Below are positions 8,029-16,859 of a DNA stretch of 64,000 bases, piece by piece (position 1 is the first letter of the stretch; every line of letters begins with the position of its first letter). The notes beneath the pieces were generated by a model. It was not told the DNA's origin. It saw only the letters and a program-made list of their open reading frames with translations, and did no database searches. The stretch covers positions 1,885,572 to 1,949,571 of the forward strand of contig NC_017167.1 in NCBI RefSeq assembly GCF_000219875.1, read 5' to 3'. The stretch is from Alicyclobacillus acidocaldarius subsp. acidocaldarius Tc-4-1 (lineage in GTDB: Bacteria; Bacillota; Bacilli; Alicyclobacillales; Alicyclobacillaceae). The position numbers were made by a program, and so were the translations under genes.

Positions 8029-9279
8029 GTGAAGCGCTTGTCGTTTGCGAAGGATCGGACGTGGCTCGGGCTGTTGACGGCCATCGCGCTCGTCTATCAC
8101 GTGTATTTCATCGTCAAGGCATGGCGCCAACCCGTCCTGTTGTACGGGGACGCCTATTATTATGATCATTCCGCGCACGTGCTGAACGCGCTGCATCTGT
8201 ACGCGTACTGGAGTTGGGGCCCTGCCGCCCAGGTGACCCCGGGCTACCCGCTGTTCCTCGCACTCGTGTATCGGGTGTCCGCCCTCTTCACGACCAGCCA
8301 TGAGACGGCGATGCACGTAGCGCAGGCGTTTCAGCACCTGCTTGCCGTGGCAGCGAGCGTACTCTTGTATGTGATTGCCCGCTTTCGGCTGCCGCGTTAT
8401 GCGAGTTTCCTCGCCGCGCTCCTGTGGACCGTGTACCCGCCTGTAATTTACGCAAATGATCAACTGCTCACAGAAAACCTCTACATCCCGTTTCTTCTCG
8501 CATTCGTTTGGTCGTTCCTCGTCCTGGTCAGAGACCGCACATGGCCGAGTTTCATCGTCGCGGGCCTGTTACTCGCGGTGACCACGCTCATTCGCCCGAG
8601 CGTCGCACCGCTCTTGGCGGCGCCGGCCTGCCTCTTCTTGCAGCGCGAGACGAGGCGCGCCTGGAGGCCCATGCTGAGAAATTATGCGCTGTACGTCGCC
8701 ACCTTCTGCATCGCCATGGTACCATGGTGGGTGCGCAATCTCGTGGCGATGCACCAATGGATCACGACGGATCTCGACGCGGCAAATCCGCTCCTGTTCG
8801 GCTCGGATCCGACATTCTATAAGGACACGAGCTTGTCGAACGGGTTGACGTACGCGCAGCAAAAGGCCCTCGCCATTCACCGCATTGTGGAGGGCTTTCA
8901 CACCCACCCGCTGGCCTATCTCAAATGGTACACCTTAGACAAACTCGGCTGGCTGTTCGGCACACCCTGGTACAACAGCGTACTGCCGCAACACGCGGGC
9001 CTGTTGACCCGGATCACCTTTGCCTATGCCCACCTGCACCTGATGTGGGTCATCATCGGGGCCATCGGGCTCGCAGCGGGATTCGGGATGCGGTATATTC
9101 GATGGCTGAGCTGGTTGACCGTCTTTCTCATCGTCGTTCAGCTTCCCTTTATCCCAATTAATCGGTACGCGTACCCGACCATGCCCTTTTTGTTTGTCGG
9201 TGTCGGAGCGGTGATTTACCTCGTCACAGCCTGGGCGCGCATGCGCAAGGCGTCGCCGCGCCGAGTCACCGCGCCGTAA
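8029..9279 (+). CDS. GT-C type membrane glycosyltransferase (PMT/ArnT-like)
   Basis: A 416-residue polytopic protein with about ten hydrophobic helices. After the first helix, a periplasmic loop carries the acidic motif LLYGDAYYYDHSAH, in the position of the catalytic Asp of GT39/GT83 enzymes that use polyprenyl-phosphate sugars. It would move a sugar from a lipid carrier to a cell-envelope acceptor outside the membrane. I chose the GTG at 8029 because GAGGAG lies 11 bases upstream; a GTG at 8017 overlaps that site. It is followed by a GT2 and an EmrE-like protein, the other components of such pathways. Confidence 0.75.
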   Translation: MKRLSFAKDRTWLGLLTAIALVYHVYFIVKAWRQPVLLYGDAYYYDHSAHVLNALHLYAYWSWGPAAQVTPGYPLFLALVYRVSALFTTSHETAMHVAQAFQHLLAVAASVLLYVIARFRLPRYASFLAALLWTVYPPVIYANDQLLTENLYIPFLLAFVWSFLVLVRDRTWPSFIVAGLLLAVTTLIRPSVAPLLAAPACLFLQRETRRAWRPMLRNYALYVATFCIAMVPWWVRNLVAMHQWITTDLDAANPLLFGSDPTFYKDTSLSNGLTYAQQKALAIHRIVEGFHTHPLAYLKWYTLDKLGWLFGTPWYNSVLPQHAGLLTRITFAYAHLHLMWVIIGAIGLAAGFGMRYIRWLSWLTVFLIVVQLPFIPINRYAYPTMPFLFVGVGAVIYLVTAWARMRKASPRRVTAP

Positions 9280-9316
9280 GCGCGGACGATTTTCACGATG
9301 GAGGCATGCCCAGACC

Positions 9317-10234
9317 ATGCGAATCGCAGTCCTCATTCCGTGTTACAACGAAGAACTGACCATCGGAAAAGTGGTTCGGGACTTCAAACGCGAACTGCCC
9401 GATGCGGAGATTTACGTCTATGACAACAACTCGCGCGATCGCACGGCGGAAGTGGCGAGGGAAGCGGGCGCCATCGTGCGAAGGGAGACGCGCCAAGGCA
9501 AGGGAAACGTCGTGCGCTCCATGTTTCGCGACATCGACGCGGACGTGTACGTCATGACGGATGGCGACGATACGTACCCCGCAGAATTCGTGCACGATCT
9601 CATTCGGCCGATTATCGAAGGAGAGGCTGACATGTGTATCGGCGACCGCCACTCCGACGGCTCCTACTCGAAGGAAAACAAGCGCCCTTTCCACAACTTC
9701 GGCAACCAGTTGGTGCGGAAGCTGATTAACACCCTGTTTCACGCCGATCTCCGGGACATCATGACCGGGTACCGGGCGTTCAGCCGCCGCTTCGCGAAGA
9801 CCATGCCCATTCAGAGCGAAGGCTTTGAAATCGAGACGGAGATGACGCTTCACGCGCTGGACAAGCGGTTTCGCATTCTGGAGATCCCGATTCAGTATCG
9901 GGATCGGCCGCCAGGCAGCCACTCCAAGTTGAACACGCTCAGCGACGGCATCCGAGTGCTGAAGACCGTCTTCTGGATTTTTAAAGACTACAAGCCGCTC
10001 GCTTTCTTCACGGCAGTCGCGCTGATTCTCTTTTTGGCCGGGCTCGGCGTCGGCATCCCCGTGTTGTACGAGTACTTCTCGTTTGGCCGCATCGCGAAGA
10101 TCCCGTCCGCCATCCTCGCCGTCGGGTTCATGGTGCTGGCCACCAACAGCCTAACGTGTGGCTTCATCTTAGATACCATCGTGCGCCATCACCGCGACTA
10201 CTACGAGCTCTTGCAGAACGAGTTCAAGGACTAA
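9317..10234 (+). CDS. GT2 polyprenyl-phosphate glycosyltransferase (GtrB/ArnC-like)
   Basis: The 305-residue enzyme has a GT-A fold: nucleotide-sugar motif LIPCYNEELTIGKVV, DNNSRDRT, and the metal-binding DGDD at 82-85. A segment YRDRPPGSHSKLNTLSDG lies before two C-terminal membrane helices (about 230-255 and 265-290). That layout matches enzymes transferring a sugar from a nucleotide to undecaprenyl phosphate. The product would be flipped by the next gene and used by the preceding GT-C enzyme. A GGAGG lies 12 bases before the ATG. Confidence 0.82.
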   Translation: MRIAVLIPCYNEELTIGKVVRDFKRELPDAEIYVYDNNSRDRTAEVAREAGAIVRRETRQGKGNVVRSMFRDIDADVYVMTDGDDTYPAEFVHDLIRPIIEGEADMCIGDRHSDGSYSKENKRPFHNFGNQLVRKLINTLFHADLRDIMTGYRAFSRRFAKTMPIQSEGFEIETEMTLHALDKRFRILEIPIQYRDRPPGSHSKLNTLSDGIRVLKTVFWIFKDYKPLAFFTAVALILFLAGLGVGIPVLYEYFSFGRIAKIPSAILAVGFMVLATNSLTCGFILDTIVRHHRDYYELLQNEFKD

Positions 10235-10259
10235 AGACAAAGGAGCGCCAAACCCTCCC

Positions 10260-10610
10260 ATGCGACTTGGCTACGCCATCCTCATTCTCCTCAACGTCTG
10301 CCTGCTCGTCGGCGGGCAGACGCTTTGGAAGTACGGACTGCAACATCGAGATCTCAACAGCCTGCGATCCGTCATCGCGGCCATGTTTTCTCCATGGGTG
10401 ATCTCGGGCATCGTGCTGTATGTCATCGCGACGGTGATCTGGATTTTCCTCTTGAACAAGCTGTCCCTGAGTCTGCTCTATCCCCTGCAGAGCCTCGCGT
10501 ACGTGCTCGCGATTCTCGTGTCCATCTTTGTGTTTCACGAGCACGTGCCCTGGATCCGCTGGGCCGGCGTGCTCGTGATCCTCGCAGGCGTGGCTTTGGT
10601 CGCCGTATAG
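10260..10610 (+). CDS. EmrE-like small membrane protein, probable lipid-sugar flippase (ArnE/ArnF-like)
   Basis: A 116-residue protein with four helices in the EmrE/EamA pattern: GQTLWKYGLQHRD after helix 1, LLNKLSLSLLYPLQSLAYVLAILVS in helices 2-3, and a final hydrophobic helix. It lacks the helix-1 Glu of drug exporters but resembles ArnE/ArnF, which translocate undecaprenyl-phosphate-sugar. Its place directly behind a GtrB/ArnC-like and a GT-C gene supports the flippase role. An AAAGGAG lies 14 bases upstream, which is long. Confidence 0.7.
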   Translation: MRLGYAILILLNVCLLVGGQTLWKYGLQHRDLNSLRSVIAAMFSPWVISGIVLYVIATVIWIFLLNKLSLSLLYPLQSLAYVLAILVSIFVFHEHVPWIRWAGVLVILAGVALVAV

Positions 10611-10642
10611 GCGCCGCCCGCCCGCTGGATTCCTATGGATTC

Positions 10643-11479
10643 CTACGCGTAGTACGTCCCTTCGCACACCCAGTGCGCTTCCCCCGTCATCCACACGTGA
10701 CCGTCCGCGCGAATCTCGATGTCGAGATCGCCCCCCAAGAGGTGCACGGTCACCCGGTTCCGTACAAATCCCTTTTTGGCGAGCGCCGCCACGCTCGCAC
10801 ATGCCCCTGTGCCGCACGCGAATGTCACGCCCGATCCGCGCTCGTACACGCGGAAGTCGATCTCGTCCGGGGCGAGCACCGAGACAAACTCCACATTCAC
10901 GCGTTCGGGAAAGTCGGGATGGGACTCGATGGCGCGCCCGACGCGCTCGACGTCCACCTCATCGACGCAATCGACCAGCGTGACAAAGTGGGGGTTTCCC
11001 ATGCTGACGAGCGTGCCCATATAGCTTGCGCCGCCTGCCTGCACGCGCACGTCGTCGCCGCGATCCGTCCCTCGGTACGGTACGGCTTCCGTGCCGAAAC
11101 GAGCCTCGCCCATATCGATGGTCACAAGCCGCACGCGTCCCTTGACGTCCAGATGCACCTGCGCCGCCACAACGCCTGCCTTCGTTTCGATGGAGAAGTG
11201 CGTGGCGTCGACCAACCCGCGCTCGTAGGCGTACCTGGCCACACAGCGCAGGCCATTGCCGCAGGACTCCGCCTCCGATCCATCCGCATTCCAGATCCGC
11301 ATGCCGACATCCGCGCTGTCGGAGGGCGTGACGAGGATGAGGCCGTCAGAGCCAATCCCTCTGCGCACGTCGCTCACCCGGCGCGCGAGCGACGGGAGAT
11401 CGTCCGTGGGCAGAGTTGTCCGGGCCGTATCGACAAACACATAGTTGTTGCCGAGCGCGTGCATCTTAAAGAACTGCAT
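10643..11479 (-). CDS. dapF: Diaminopimelate epimerase
   Basis: A 278-residue enzyme interconverting LL- and meso-diaminopimelate for lysine and peptidoglycan. The two catalytic cysteines are visible in GSEAESCGNGLRC (Cys73) and FACGTGACAS (about 219). The N-terminus MQFFKMHALGNNYVFVD is that of the family. The start follows AAGGAGG; a longer upstream frame is rejected for lack of homology. It is divergent from tRNA-Leu and converges with the flippase gene. Confidence 0.96.
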   Translation of the reverse strand: MQFFKMHALGNNYVFVDTARTTLPTDDLPSLARRVSDVRRGIGSDGLILVTPSDSADVGMRIWNADGSEAESCGNGLRCVARYAYERGLVDATHFSIETKAGVVAAQVHLDVKGRVRLVTIDMGEARFGTEAVPYRGTDRGDDVRVQAGGASYMGTLVSMGNPHFVTLVDCVDEVDVERVGRAIESHPDFPERVNVEFVSVLAPDEIDFRVYERGSGVTFACGTGACASVAALAKKGFVRNRVTVHLLGGDLDIEIRADGHVWMTGEAHWVCEGTYYA

Positions 11480-11534
11480 ACGAACGCCTCCTTGAGCACG
11501 GTTGAAAAAATCGGGCCACCGATGAAATGATTCG

Positions 11535-11563
11535 TTGCAAACCTCCGTGATTCCTTGTATAAT
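11535..11563 (+). promoter_or_regulatory. Promoter of tRNA-Leu
   Basis: TTGCAA, a 17-base spacer and a perfect TATAAT, about 60 bases before the tRNA 5' end. Confidence 0.75.
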
Positions 11564-11623
11564 GTAATCGTTCGCTGCGGTGCTGATGCGGAAACGGGCA
11601 GCGGACGAAGCAAGCTCAGACAT

Positions 11624-11710
11624 GCGGTCGTGGCGGAATTGGCAGACGCGCTAGATTCAGGTTCTAGTGGGGGCAACTCCGTGGAGGTTCAAGTCCTCTC
11701 GACCGCACCA
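11624..11710 (+). tRNA. tRNA-Leu (anticodon CAG)
   Basis: An 87-base class II tRNA with a long variable arm and an encoded CCA end. The acceptor stem GCGGTCG pairs with CGACCGC. The anticodon stem CTAGA/TCTAG holds the loop TTCAGGT with anticodon CAG at 11658-11660. The T-arm contains GGTTCAAGTCC. It reads CUG leucine codons. Confidence 0.97.
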
Positions 11711-11717
11711 GTGTAGC

Positions 11718-11755
11718 AAAAACCCCAGCCCTTTGCTTCCGGGCTGGGGTTTTTG
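11718..11755 (+). terminator. Rho-independent terminator after tRNA-Leu
   Basis: ACCCCAGCCC and GGGCTGGGGT form a ten-base stem with a nine-base loop, followed by TTTTT. The stretch from here to 11973 shows nothing else I can support. Confidence 0.92.
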
Positions 11756-11976
11756 CTTGTCCTCATGGTCATCATGAGTCCTACTCGCGCCCCACCGGAC
11801 ATGGGCCGCATCTCGCGGATTGGAGGATGGCAGGTCGCCAGCACAAGCTCGCTCCGAGCCCCGATTCAACAATCTTCGACGGTATGGACGGCGCCCTCCA
11901 TTCTCATACTCTGAAATAAGCCTGCCGCACGGCCTCGCCCCGAAGACGCCTACACCAAGGAGCTGAGGCGAATCAT

Positions 11977-12480
11977 GTGGTAGTCATATGTTTCTCGGCC
12001 GCGTTTGTCGCCGTGGTCCTCGCGACGCGCACGCATCTGTACCTTACCCAGTACTGTAGGACCGTGCTCTGGATCGCCGTGATCGCCCTCATGTACAACC
12101 TGGTCTGCCGGGGATACATGATGTGGTATCACCCAAGGTGGTGGTTCATCACCGACAAGCTGTCGCAGCTCATTCAGATCTTCGTGTTGTTCCCTTGTAC
12201 CACGCTCTTGTTCCTCCGCTACATGCCCAGTTCGCTCGGCCGGCGTCTCCTGCATTTCGCGCTGTTTCTGGGCATCTACAGCGCATTCGAGCTCGTACTC
12301 GTGCTGTCGCATGAGATTGAGTACTACCACGGCTGGGCGTTTGGCTGGTCCATCCTGCTCGATTCGTGCATGCTGTTCGTAATGTGGTTGCACGACCAAA
12401 ATTGGCGCCTCTCGCTTGGATTCTGCGGACTCGTCACATCCCTGTTTCTCGCCTGGTTTCACGTCCCATTCGACACCTGA
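11977..12480 (+). CDS. CBO0543-like integral membrane protein of unknown function
   Basis: A 167-residue protein with about five hydrophobic helices and many Trp/Tyr/His residues at the helix ends (e.g. YMMWYHPRWWFITDKLSQ, HEIEYYHGWAFGWSILLD). This resembles the CBO0543 family of Firmicute membrane proteins, which has no known function. The start is a GTG with GAGG eight bases upstream and AAGGAG slightly further. It stands alone between a tRNA and a convergent beta-glycosidase gene. Confidence 0.6.
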   Translation: MVVICFSAAFVAVVLATRTHLYLTQYCRTVLWIAVIALMYNLVCRGYMMWYHPRWWFITDKLSQLIQIFVLFPCTTLLFLRYMPSSLGRRLLHFALFLGIYSAFELVLVLSHEIEYYHGWAFGWSILLDSCMLFVMWLHDQNWRLSLGFCGLVTSLFLAWFHVPFDT

Positions 12481-12487
12481 ACGAAAC

Positions 12488-12507
12488 AGGCCAGCGCACG
12501 CTGGCCT
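12488..12507. terminator. Compact hairpin between convergent genes
   Basis: AGGCCAGC-GCAC-GCTGGCCT is an eight-base perfect stem located between the two stop codons. Neither side has a long T-run, so it is probably a weak bidirectional terminator. Confidence 0.5.
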
Positions 12508-12526
12508 GCATCACATGGAAGAAACG

Positions 12527-13885
12527 TCAACGCGTCTCCGCGGGTTCCATCGGCACCAGTCCGCCCTCGCGGATCACGCTTTGATACCAAAAATAACTAT
12601 CCTTCGGGATGCGAGCGAGCGTATCGTAGTCCACATAGACGAGACCAAATCGCTTCGTGTATCCGAACGCCCATTCAAAGTTGTCCATCAGCGACCAGAC
12701 GTAATAGCCGCGCAGGTTGCCGCCCTCCTCAAGGAAGCGGTGTGCTGCGGCGAAGTGCGACGCGAGATATGCCACTCGATCCGCGTCGTGGACGCCCCCA
12801 TCCTGGACGTGATCGTCGTAGGCGGCTCCGTTCTCGGTGATGTAGATAGGGATATCGCCGTAGTCCCGACGCAGGCGGCAGAGCAGGTCGTACAAACCGT
12901 CGGGATAGACCTCCCAGTCCATCTCAGTGCGGGGGCCTTCGCCCGGCAGGTGCCGAACGCCGAGCAGCGAATCGGACGGATCGTCCGCCACCACGGCGCG
13001 CGTGTAGTAGTTCACGCCCAAAAAGTCGACGGGTGTAGCCATCACTTCCAGGTCCCCAGGCTTGACGGCGTCAAACCCACCGACCACTCGATCCACACGT
13101 TGCAAGAGCTCCTCTGGATACTCCCCTCTGAGGACGGGATCGAGGAACCACCGATTTTGGAACATGTCCTGCCTGTCGGCTGCCGCCAAGTCTTCTGGAC
13201 TTGGCGTGGCCGCATAGACCGGGGTGAGGTTCAAAGTGATGCCGATCTCGCCGCGCAAGCCGAGCTCGCGGTACAGGCGGACCGCATGGCCGTGCGACAA
13301 GAGCAGATGGTGCGCGGCGCGGTATGCGCGGCGCCAGTCCTTCAGGCCCGGCGCGTGTACGCCGATCCCGTATCCCAGGATGGAAGCGCACCACGGCTCG
13401 TTGTGCGTGATCCACATGGGGACGAGATCGCCAAGTTCGCGAAACAGGATTTCGCTGTACTCCAAGAAGCGGGACACGGTATCTCGGCTGTTCCAGCCAC
13501 CCTCGTCTTCTATCCACTGTGGGAGATCCCAGTGATACATGGTGACGGCCGGGCGAATGCCGTTCTCAAGCAGCTTGGTAGAGAGCCGCTTGTAGAAGTC
13601 GAGTCCTTTCACCCAGACGCGCCCCTTCTCTGGCATCACGCGCGGCCAGGCGATAGAGAATCGGTATGACGAGATCCCGAGTTCTTTCATGAGCTGCACA
13701 TCGTCTTCGTAGCGGTGGTAGTGATCGCAAGCGACATCCCCGGTATGTCCCTCGGCGACCTTGCCGGGCGTGTGGGAAAACGTGTCCCAAATCGACCGAC
13801 CACGGCCGCCCTCGCGCGCGGCCCCTTCCACTTGATACGATGCCGTCGCGGTCCCCCAGACGAATGCATCTGGAAACTTGCGCAT
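12527..13885 (-). CDS. Family GH1 beta-glycosidase (beta-glucosidase)
   Basis: A 452-residue GH1 enzyme, the usual length. The acid/base Glu is in WITHNEPW (E163), the nucleophile in YITENGAAYDDH (about E350), and the glycone-binding segment WDLPQW and late FEWAFGYTKRFGL are present. It hydrolyses beta-glucosides, -galactosides or -fucosides; no signal peptide, so it acts in the cytoplasm. The start (MRKFPDAFVWGTATASYQ) is preceded by GGGAGATG. It is the last gene of the ABC importer operon, so imported oligosaccharides are its likely substrate. Confidence 0.93.
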   Translation of the reverse strand: MRKFPDAFVWGTATASYQVEGAAREGGRGRSIWDTFSHTPGKVAEGHTGDVACDHYHRYEDDVQLMKELGISSYRFSIAWPRVMPEKGRVWVKGLDFYKRLSTKLLENGIRPAVTMYHWDLPQWIEDEGGWNSRDTVSRFLEYSEILFRELGDLVPMWITHNEPWCASILGYGIGVHAPGLKDWRRAYRAAHHLLLSHGHAVRLYRELGLRGEIGITLNLTPVYAATPSPEDLAAADRQDMFQNRWFLDPVLRGEYPEELLQRVDRVVGGFDAVKPGDLEVMATPVDFLGVNYYTRAVVADDPSDSLLGVRHLPGEGPRTEMDWEVYPDGLYDLLCRLRRDYGDIPIYITENGAAYDDHVQDGGVHDADRVAYLASHFAAAHRFLEEGGNLRGYYVWSLMDNFEWAFGYTKRFGLVYVDYDTLARIPKDSYFWYQSVIREGGLVPMEPAETR

Positions 13886-13935
13886 CTTGTCATCTCCCTT
13901 GCTGCATCGTTGCCTCACGTACTCGTGGCGCCACA

Positions 13936-14910
13936 TCACCCCGGATGGTGACAGGCGGCATAGTGGCCGGGCGCCACCTCGACGAGCGGCGGTTCCTGTG
14001 ACCGGCAAAGCTCGGAGACGAACGGACACCGGTCGGCGAACGGGCATCCGACGCGATCTTCGAGCAGGTTCGGCGGGCGGTTCGACGTCTCCGGCAGTGG
14101 CCCTTGGTGGCGCGTGCCCGGGGTCGCCGCAAACAACAGCCGCGTGTAGGGATGCACCGGATGCCGAATCAGTTCGGCAGATGGTGCCGTTTCCATGACT
14201 TTGCCGCCGTAAAGCACCATGATGCGGTTGCCAATGTAGCGCGCTGAGGCGAGATCGTGTGTGATGTACAGGAATGCGATGTTCATTTCCTCGCGCAGTT
14301 CGTTCATCAGCTTGAGAATCCCGGCGCGTATCGATACGTCGAGCATGGAGATGGGCTCGTCGGCGACGATAAATTTGGGAGTCACGGCCAGCGCGCGGGC
14401 GATGGCGACGCGCTGCCGCTGGCCCCCCGACAGCTCGTGCGGATACTTGCGCCGCGTCTCGCGGACCGGCGTCAACCCGACCTTGGCGAGCAGCTCATCG
14501 ATGAGATCGGTCACGCGGCCCTGGCCCTCGCGGCGGTACTTTCGCACCGGAAACGCCAGGTGTTGCTCGATGGTACGCGTTGGATTGAGGGAGCCGAACG
14601 GATCCTGAAACACCATCTGCGCGTCCTTTCGATACGCCTTCAGTTCTCGCCCCCGGATGTGCGCCACATCGCGGCCAGCCACCCAGATCTGGCCTTCCGA
14701 CGGCTCGATCATCCGCACCAACGCCTTGCCAATGGTGGACTTGCCCGATCCCGACTCGCCCACGAGCGACAACACCTCGCCAGGCTGGAGCGAGAAACTG
14801 ACGTGATCGACCGGGCGAATGAACCGGCCACGCCCGATGGGAAAGCGGACCACGAGATCGCGCACGTCGACGAGGGCTGTTGCCTGGGCGGTCGCGAGTG
14901 CTTCAGACAT
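13936..14910 (-). CDS. Opp/Dpp-type ABC transporter ATPase (OppF/DppF-like)
   Basis: A 324-residue ATPase with Walker A GESGSGKST (51-59), signature HELSGGQRQRVAIARAL, Walker B FIVADEPISMLD, and the oligopeptide-family C-terminus with a cysteine cluster (GCPFADRCPF ... CRS ... ACHHP). Such clusters can bind iron-sulfur or zinc in this family. The start has GGAGGTGAAGG upstream and overlaps the preceding ATPase gene by eight bases. It powers the adjacent permeases. Confidence 0.9.
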   Translation of the reverse strand: MSEALATAQATALVDVRDLVVRFPIGRGRFIRPVDHVSFSLQPGEVLSLVGESGSGKSTIGKALVRMIEPSEGQIWVAGRDVAHIRGRELKAYRKDAQMVFQDPFGSLNPTRTIEQHLAFPVRKYRREGQGRVTDLIDELLAKVGLTPVRETRRKYPHELSGGQRQRVAIARALAVTPKFIVADEPISMLDVSIRAGILKLMNELREEMNIAFLYITHDLASARYIGNRIMVLYGGKVMETAPSAELIRHPVHPYTRLLFAATPGTRHQGPLPETSNRPPNLLEDRVGCPFADRCPFVSELCRSQEPPLVEVAPGHYAACHHPG

Positions 14911-15898
14911 GAGCCTTCACCTCCGCCTCGTTGAACAGGTGGCACTCCAACACCTTCTCACCCGCTCGCACCTGCGCCGGGCGCACGCGCTTGCAGATGT
15001 CCATGGCGTACGGGCAGCGCGGATGAAACGCGCACCCGGGCGGCAGATCCTGCAAGTCCGGTGGGTAGCCGCCGATACCCTGAATCGTCACGTCGTCCGC
15101 GGTCAACTGCGGGATAGCCTTCAGCAGCCCTTCCGTATACGGGTGATGCCGCTCGGAGAGGTTCAATAAGTGGCTCGGCGTCAATTCGACAATGCGGCCC
15201 GCATACATAATGGCGACGCGGGACGCGAGTTCCGCCACCAGGCTGAAGTCGTGGCTGACAAACAGAATGGCGAAGCCCACCTGCTCCTGAATGCGCCGGA
15301 TCTCGTCCAGGATAGACCGCTGCACCACCACGTCGAGCGCGGTCGTCGGCTCATCCATGATGACGAGCGCCGGGTTGAGCGCAATCGCGATGGCAATGAC
15401 GACTCGCTGCCGCATGCCGCCCGAAAGCTCGTGTGGGTAGCTCTGCAGGTGTTTCCGGTCGATGCGGACGAGATCGAGCAACTCCTGCGCCCGCTCGCGC
15501 GCTGCCTGGCGCGACAGGTCCGGACGATGCGCCAGGATGGTGTCGATAATCTGCGTCTCCACGGTCATCACCGGGTTCAAAGCGCTCATCGCGCTCTGGA
15601 ACACCATGGACATCTTGCTCCAGCGAAACGCCCTGAGTTCCTTTTCAGACAGCGCGTACACATCCTGTCCCAACACGCGCACGCGGCCCTTCGTGACGAC
15701 CGCGTCGCCCCGCAACAGCCGCATGATGGTGTACGCCATTGTCGACTTGCCCGATCCCGACTCCCCAACCAATCCCACAATCTCTCCCCGATGGACAGTC
15801 AAGTTCACATCGCTCACCGCATGCACGAGCCCCGTGTTCGTCACGTAGGCGACAGACAGGTCCTCAATCTGAAGCACCGGTTCTCGCGTCTCTGCCAT
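14903..15898 (-). CDS. Opp/Dpp-type ABC transporter ATPase (OppD/DppD-like)
   Basis: A 331-residue ATPase with Walker A GESGSGKST (45-53), signature HELSGGMRQRVVIAIA, Walker B LVIMDEPTTALD and the C-terminal CAFHPRCPYAMDIC cluster. The ATG at 15898 has GAGGTG seven bases upstream; the ATG two codons earlier is too close to that site. The 5' end overlaps the permease gene. It pairs with the OppF-like subunit as a heterodimeric motor. Confidence 0.9.
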   Translation of the reverse strand: MAETREPVLQIEDLSVAYVTNTGLVHAVSDVNLTVHRGEIVGLVGESGSGKSTMAYTIMRLLRGDAVVTKGRVRVLGQDVYALSEKELRAFRWSKMSMVFQSAMSALNPVMTVETQIIDTILAHRPDLSRQAARERAQELLDLVRIDRKHLQSYPHELSGGMRQRVVIAIAIALNPALVIMDEPTTALDVVVQRSILDEIRRIQEQVGFAILFVSHDFSLVAELASRVAIMYAGRIVELTPSHLLNLSERHHPYTEGLLKAIPQLTADDVTIQGIGGYPPDLQDLPPGCAFHPRCPYAMDICKRVRPAQVRAGEKVLECHLFNEAEVKAHV

Positions 15899-16859
15899 CC
15901 ACATGCACCTCGCTTTGCTGCGCCCAAAGCTCGCGCAAGAGTTTCTCGACCTGCCGGCGCCTGCGCGACGTTCGCAGACGCGGATTCGTCACCTGATCGA
16001 TGCCGAAGTTCATGAGGGCAAAGCTCGTGCCTAGTAGCGCGATGCCGAGCCCCGGCGGCACGAACCACCACCACGCCCCGCTCATCAGCGCGCTGTTCTG
16101 CGTCGCCCAGTACAGCATCGTGCCCCAACTCGTGGAAGCCACGTTTTCGAAGCCGAGGTACGCGAGTCCCGACTCCGCCAGCACCGCCGCCAGGCAGGCG
16201 TACATCACGTTGGACGCGACCACGCTTGTCATGTTCGGCACGATCTCGAACACGATGATGCGAAGTGTGGACATGCCCGACAGACGGGCCGCCGCGATGT
16301 AATCCCGGCTTGCGATGGTCATGGCCATCGACCGCATCACGCGCGCGCCCCACGCCCAGCCCGTCAGCGCGATAATGAGACCGTTCATGTACGGCGTCGT
16401 GTTGTGCACGTACGATTCGATGATAATGAGCAGCGCCAAGCCTGGCATGACAAGGAAGATATTGCAGAGTGCATTCAGGATGGAGTCCACTACGCCTCCC
16501 ACGTAGCCAGCCGTGACCCCAATCAGGATGGCGATAACGGTGCTCAACAGTCCGGCGCCAACGCCTACGATGAGCGTGGTCCGCGTGCCCCAAATAAATT
16601 GGGAAAACACGTCTTGGCCCAGGCTCGTCGTACCAAACCAGTGCGCGTGCGACGGAGGTTGAAGCATACCAAACGCCGTCGACGTCGGATTGTACGGCGC
16701 GATGGCAGGTGCGAACACGGCGACCACCAGAAACACGCCAAAGAGCACCACGCCCGCAAGAGCCTTCGGATTTCGAAAGAACTGGCGCAACGCCGAGTTC
16801 CTGCGCCGACTCGCGCGTTTCGCGCGCGACTCCGCCACATCGATGGCTGCGATGGTCAT
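15864..16859 (-). CDS. ABC transporter permease (OppC/DppC-like)
   Basis: A 331-residue permease with a basic N-terminus, a first helix (ALAGVVLFGVFLVVAVFAPAI), the family motif HWFGTTSLGQDVFSQFIWGTR, and five more helices containing the coupling segment RDYIAAARLSGMSTLRIIVFEI. It forms the membrane channel with the OppB-like protein. The start codon directly follows the OppB stop, with GGGGGG upstream. Confidence 0.9.
   Translation of the reverse strand: MTIAAIDVAESRAKRASRRRNSALRQFFRNPKALAGVVLFGVFLVVAVFAPAIAPYNPTSTAFGMLQPPSHAHWFGTTSLGQDVFSQFIWGTRTTLIVGVGAGLLSTVIAILIGVTAGYVGGVVDSILNALCNIFLVMPGLALLIIIESYVHNTTPYMNGLIIALTGWAWGARVMRSMAMTIASRDYIAAARLSGMSTLRIIVFEIVPNMTSVVASNVMYACLAAVLAESGLAYLGFENVASTSWGTMLYWATQNSALMSGAWWWFVPPGLGIALLGTSFALMNFGIDQVTNPRLRTSRRRRQVEKLLRELWAQQSEVHVDGRDARTGASD

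Noticed and set aside
11657-11872. Minus-strand frame across tRNA-Leu and its terminator
   Set aside because: It reads the complement of the tRNA, a common false protein; there is no ribosome binding site or family.
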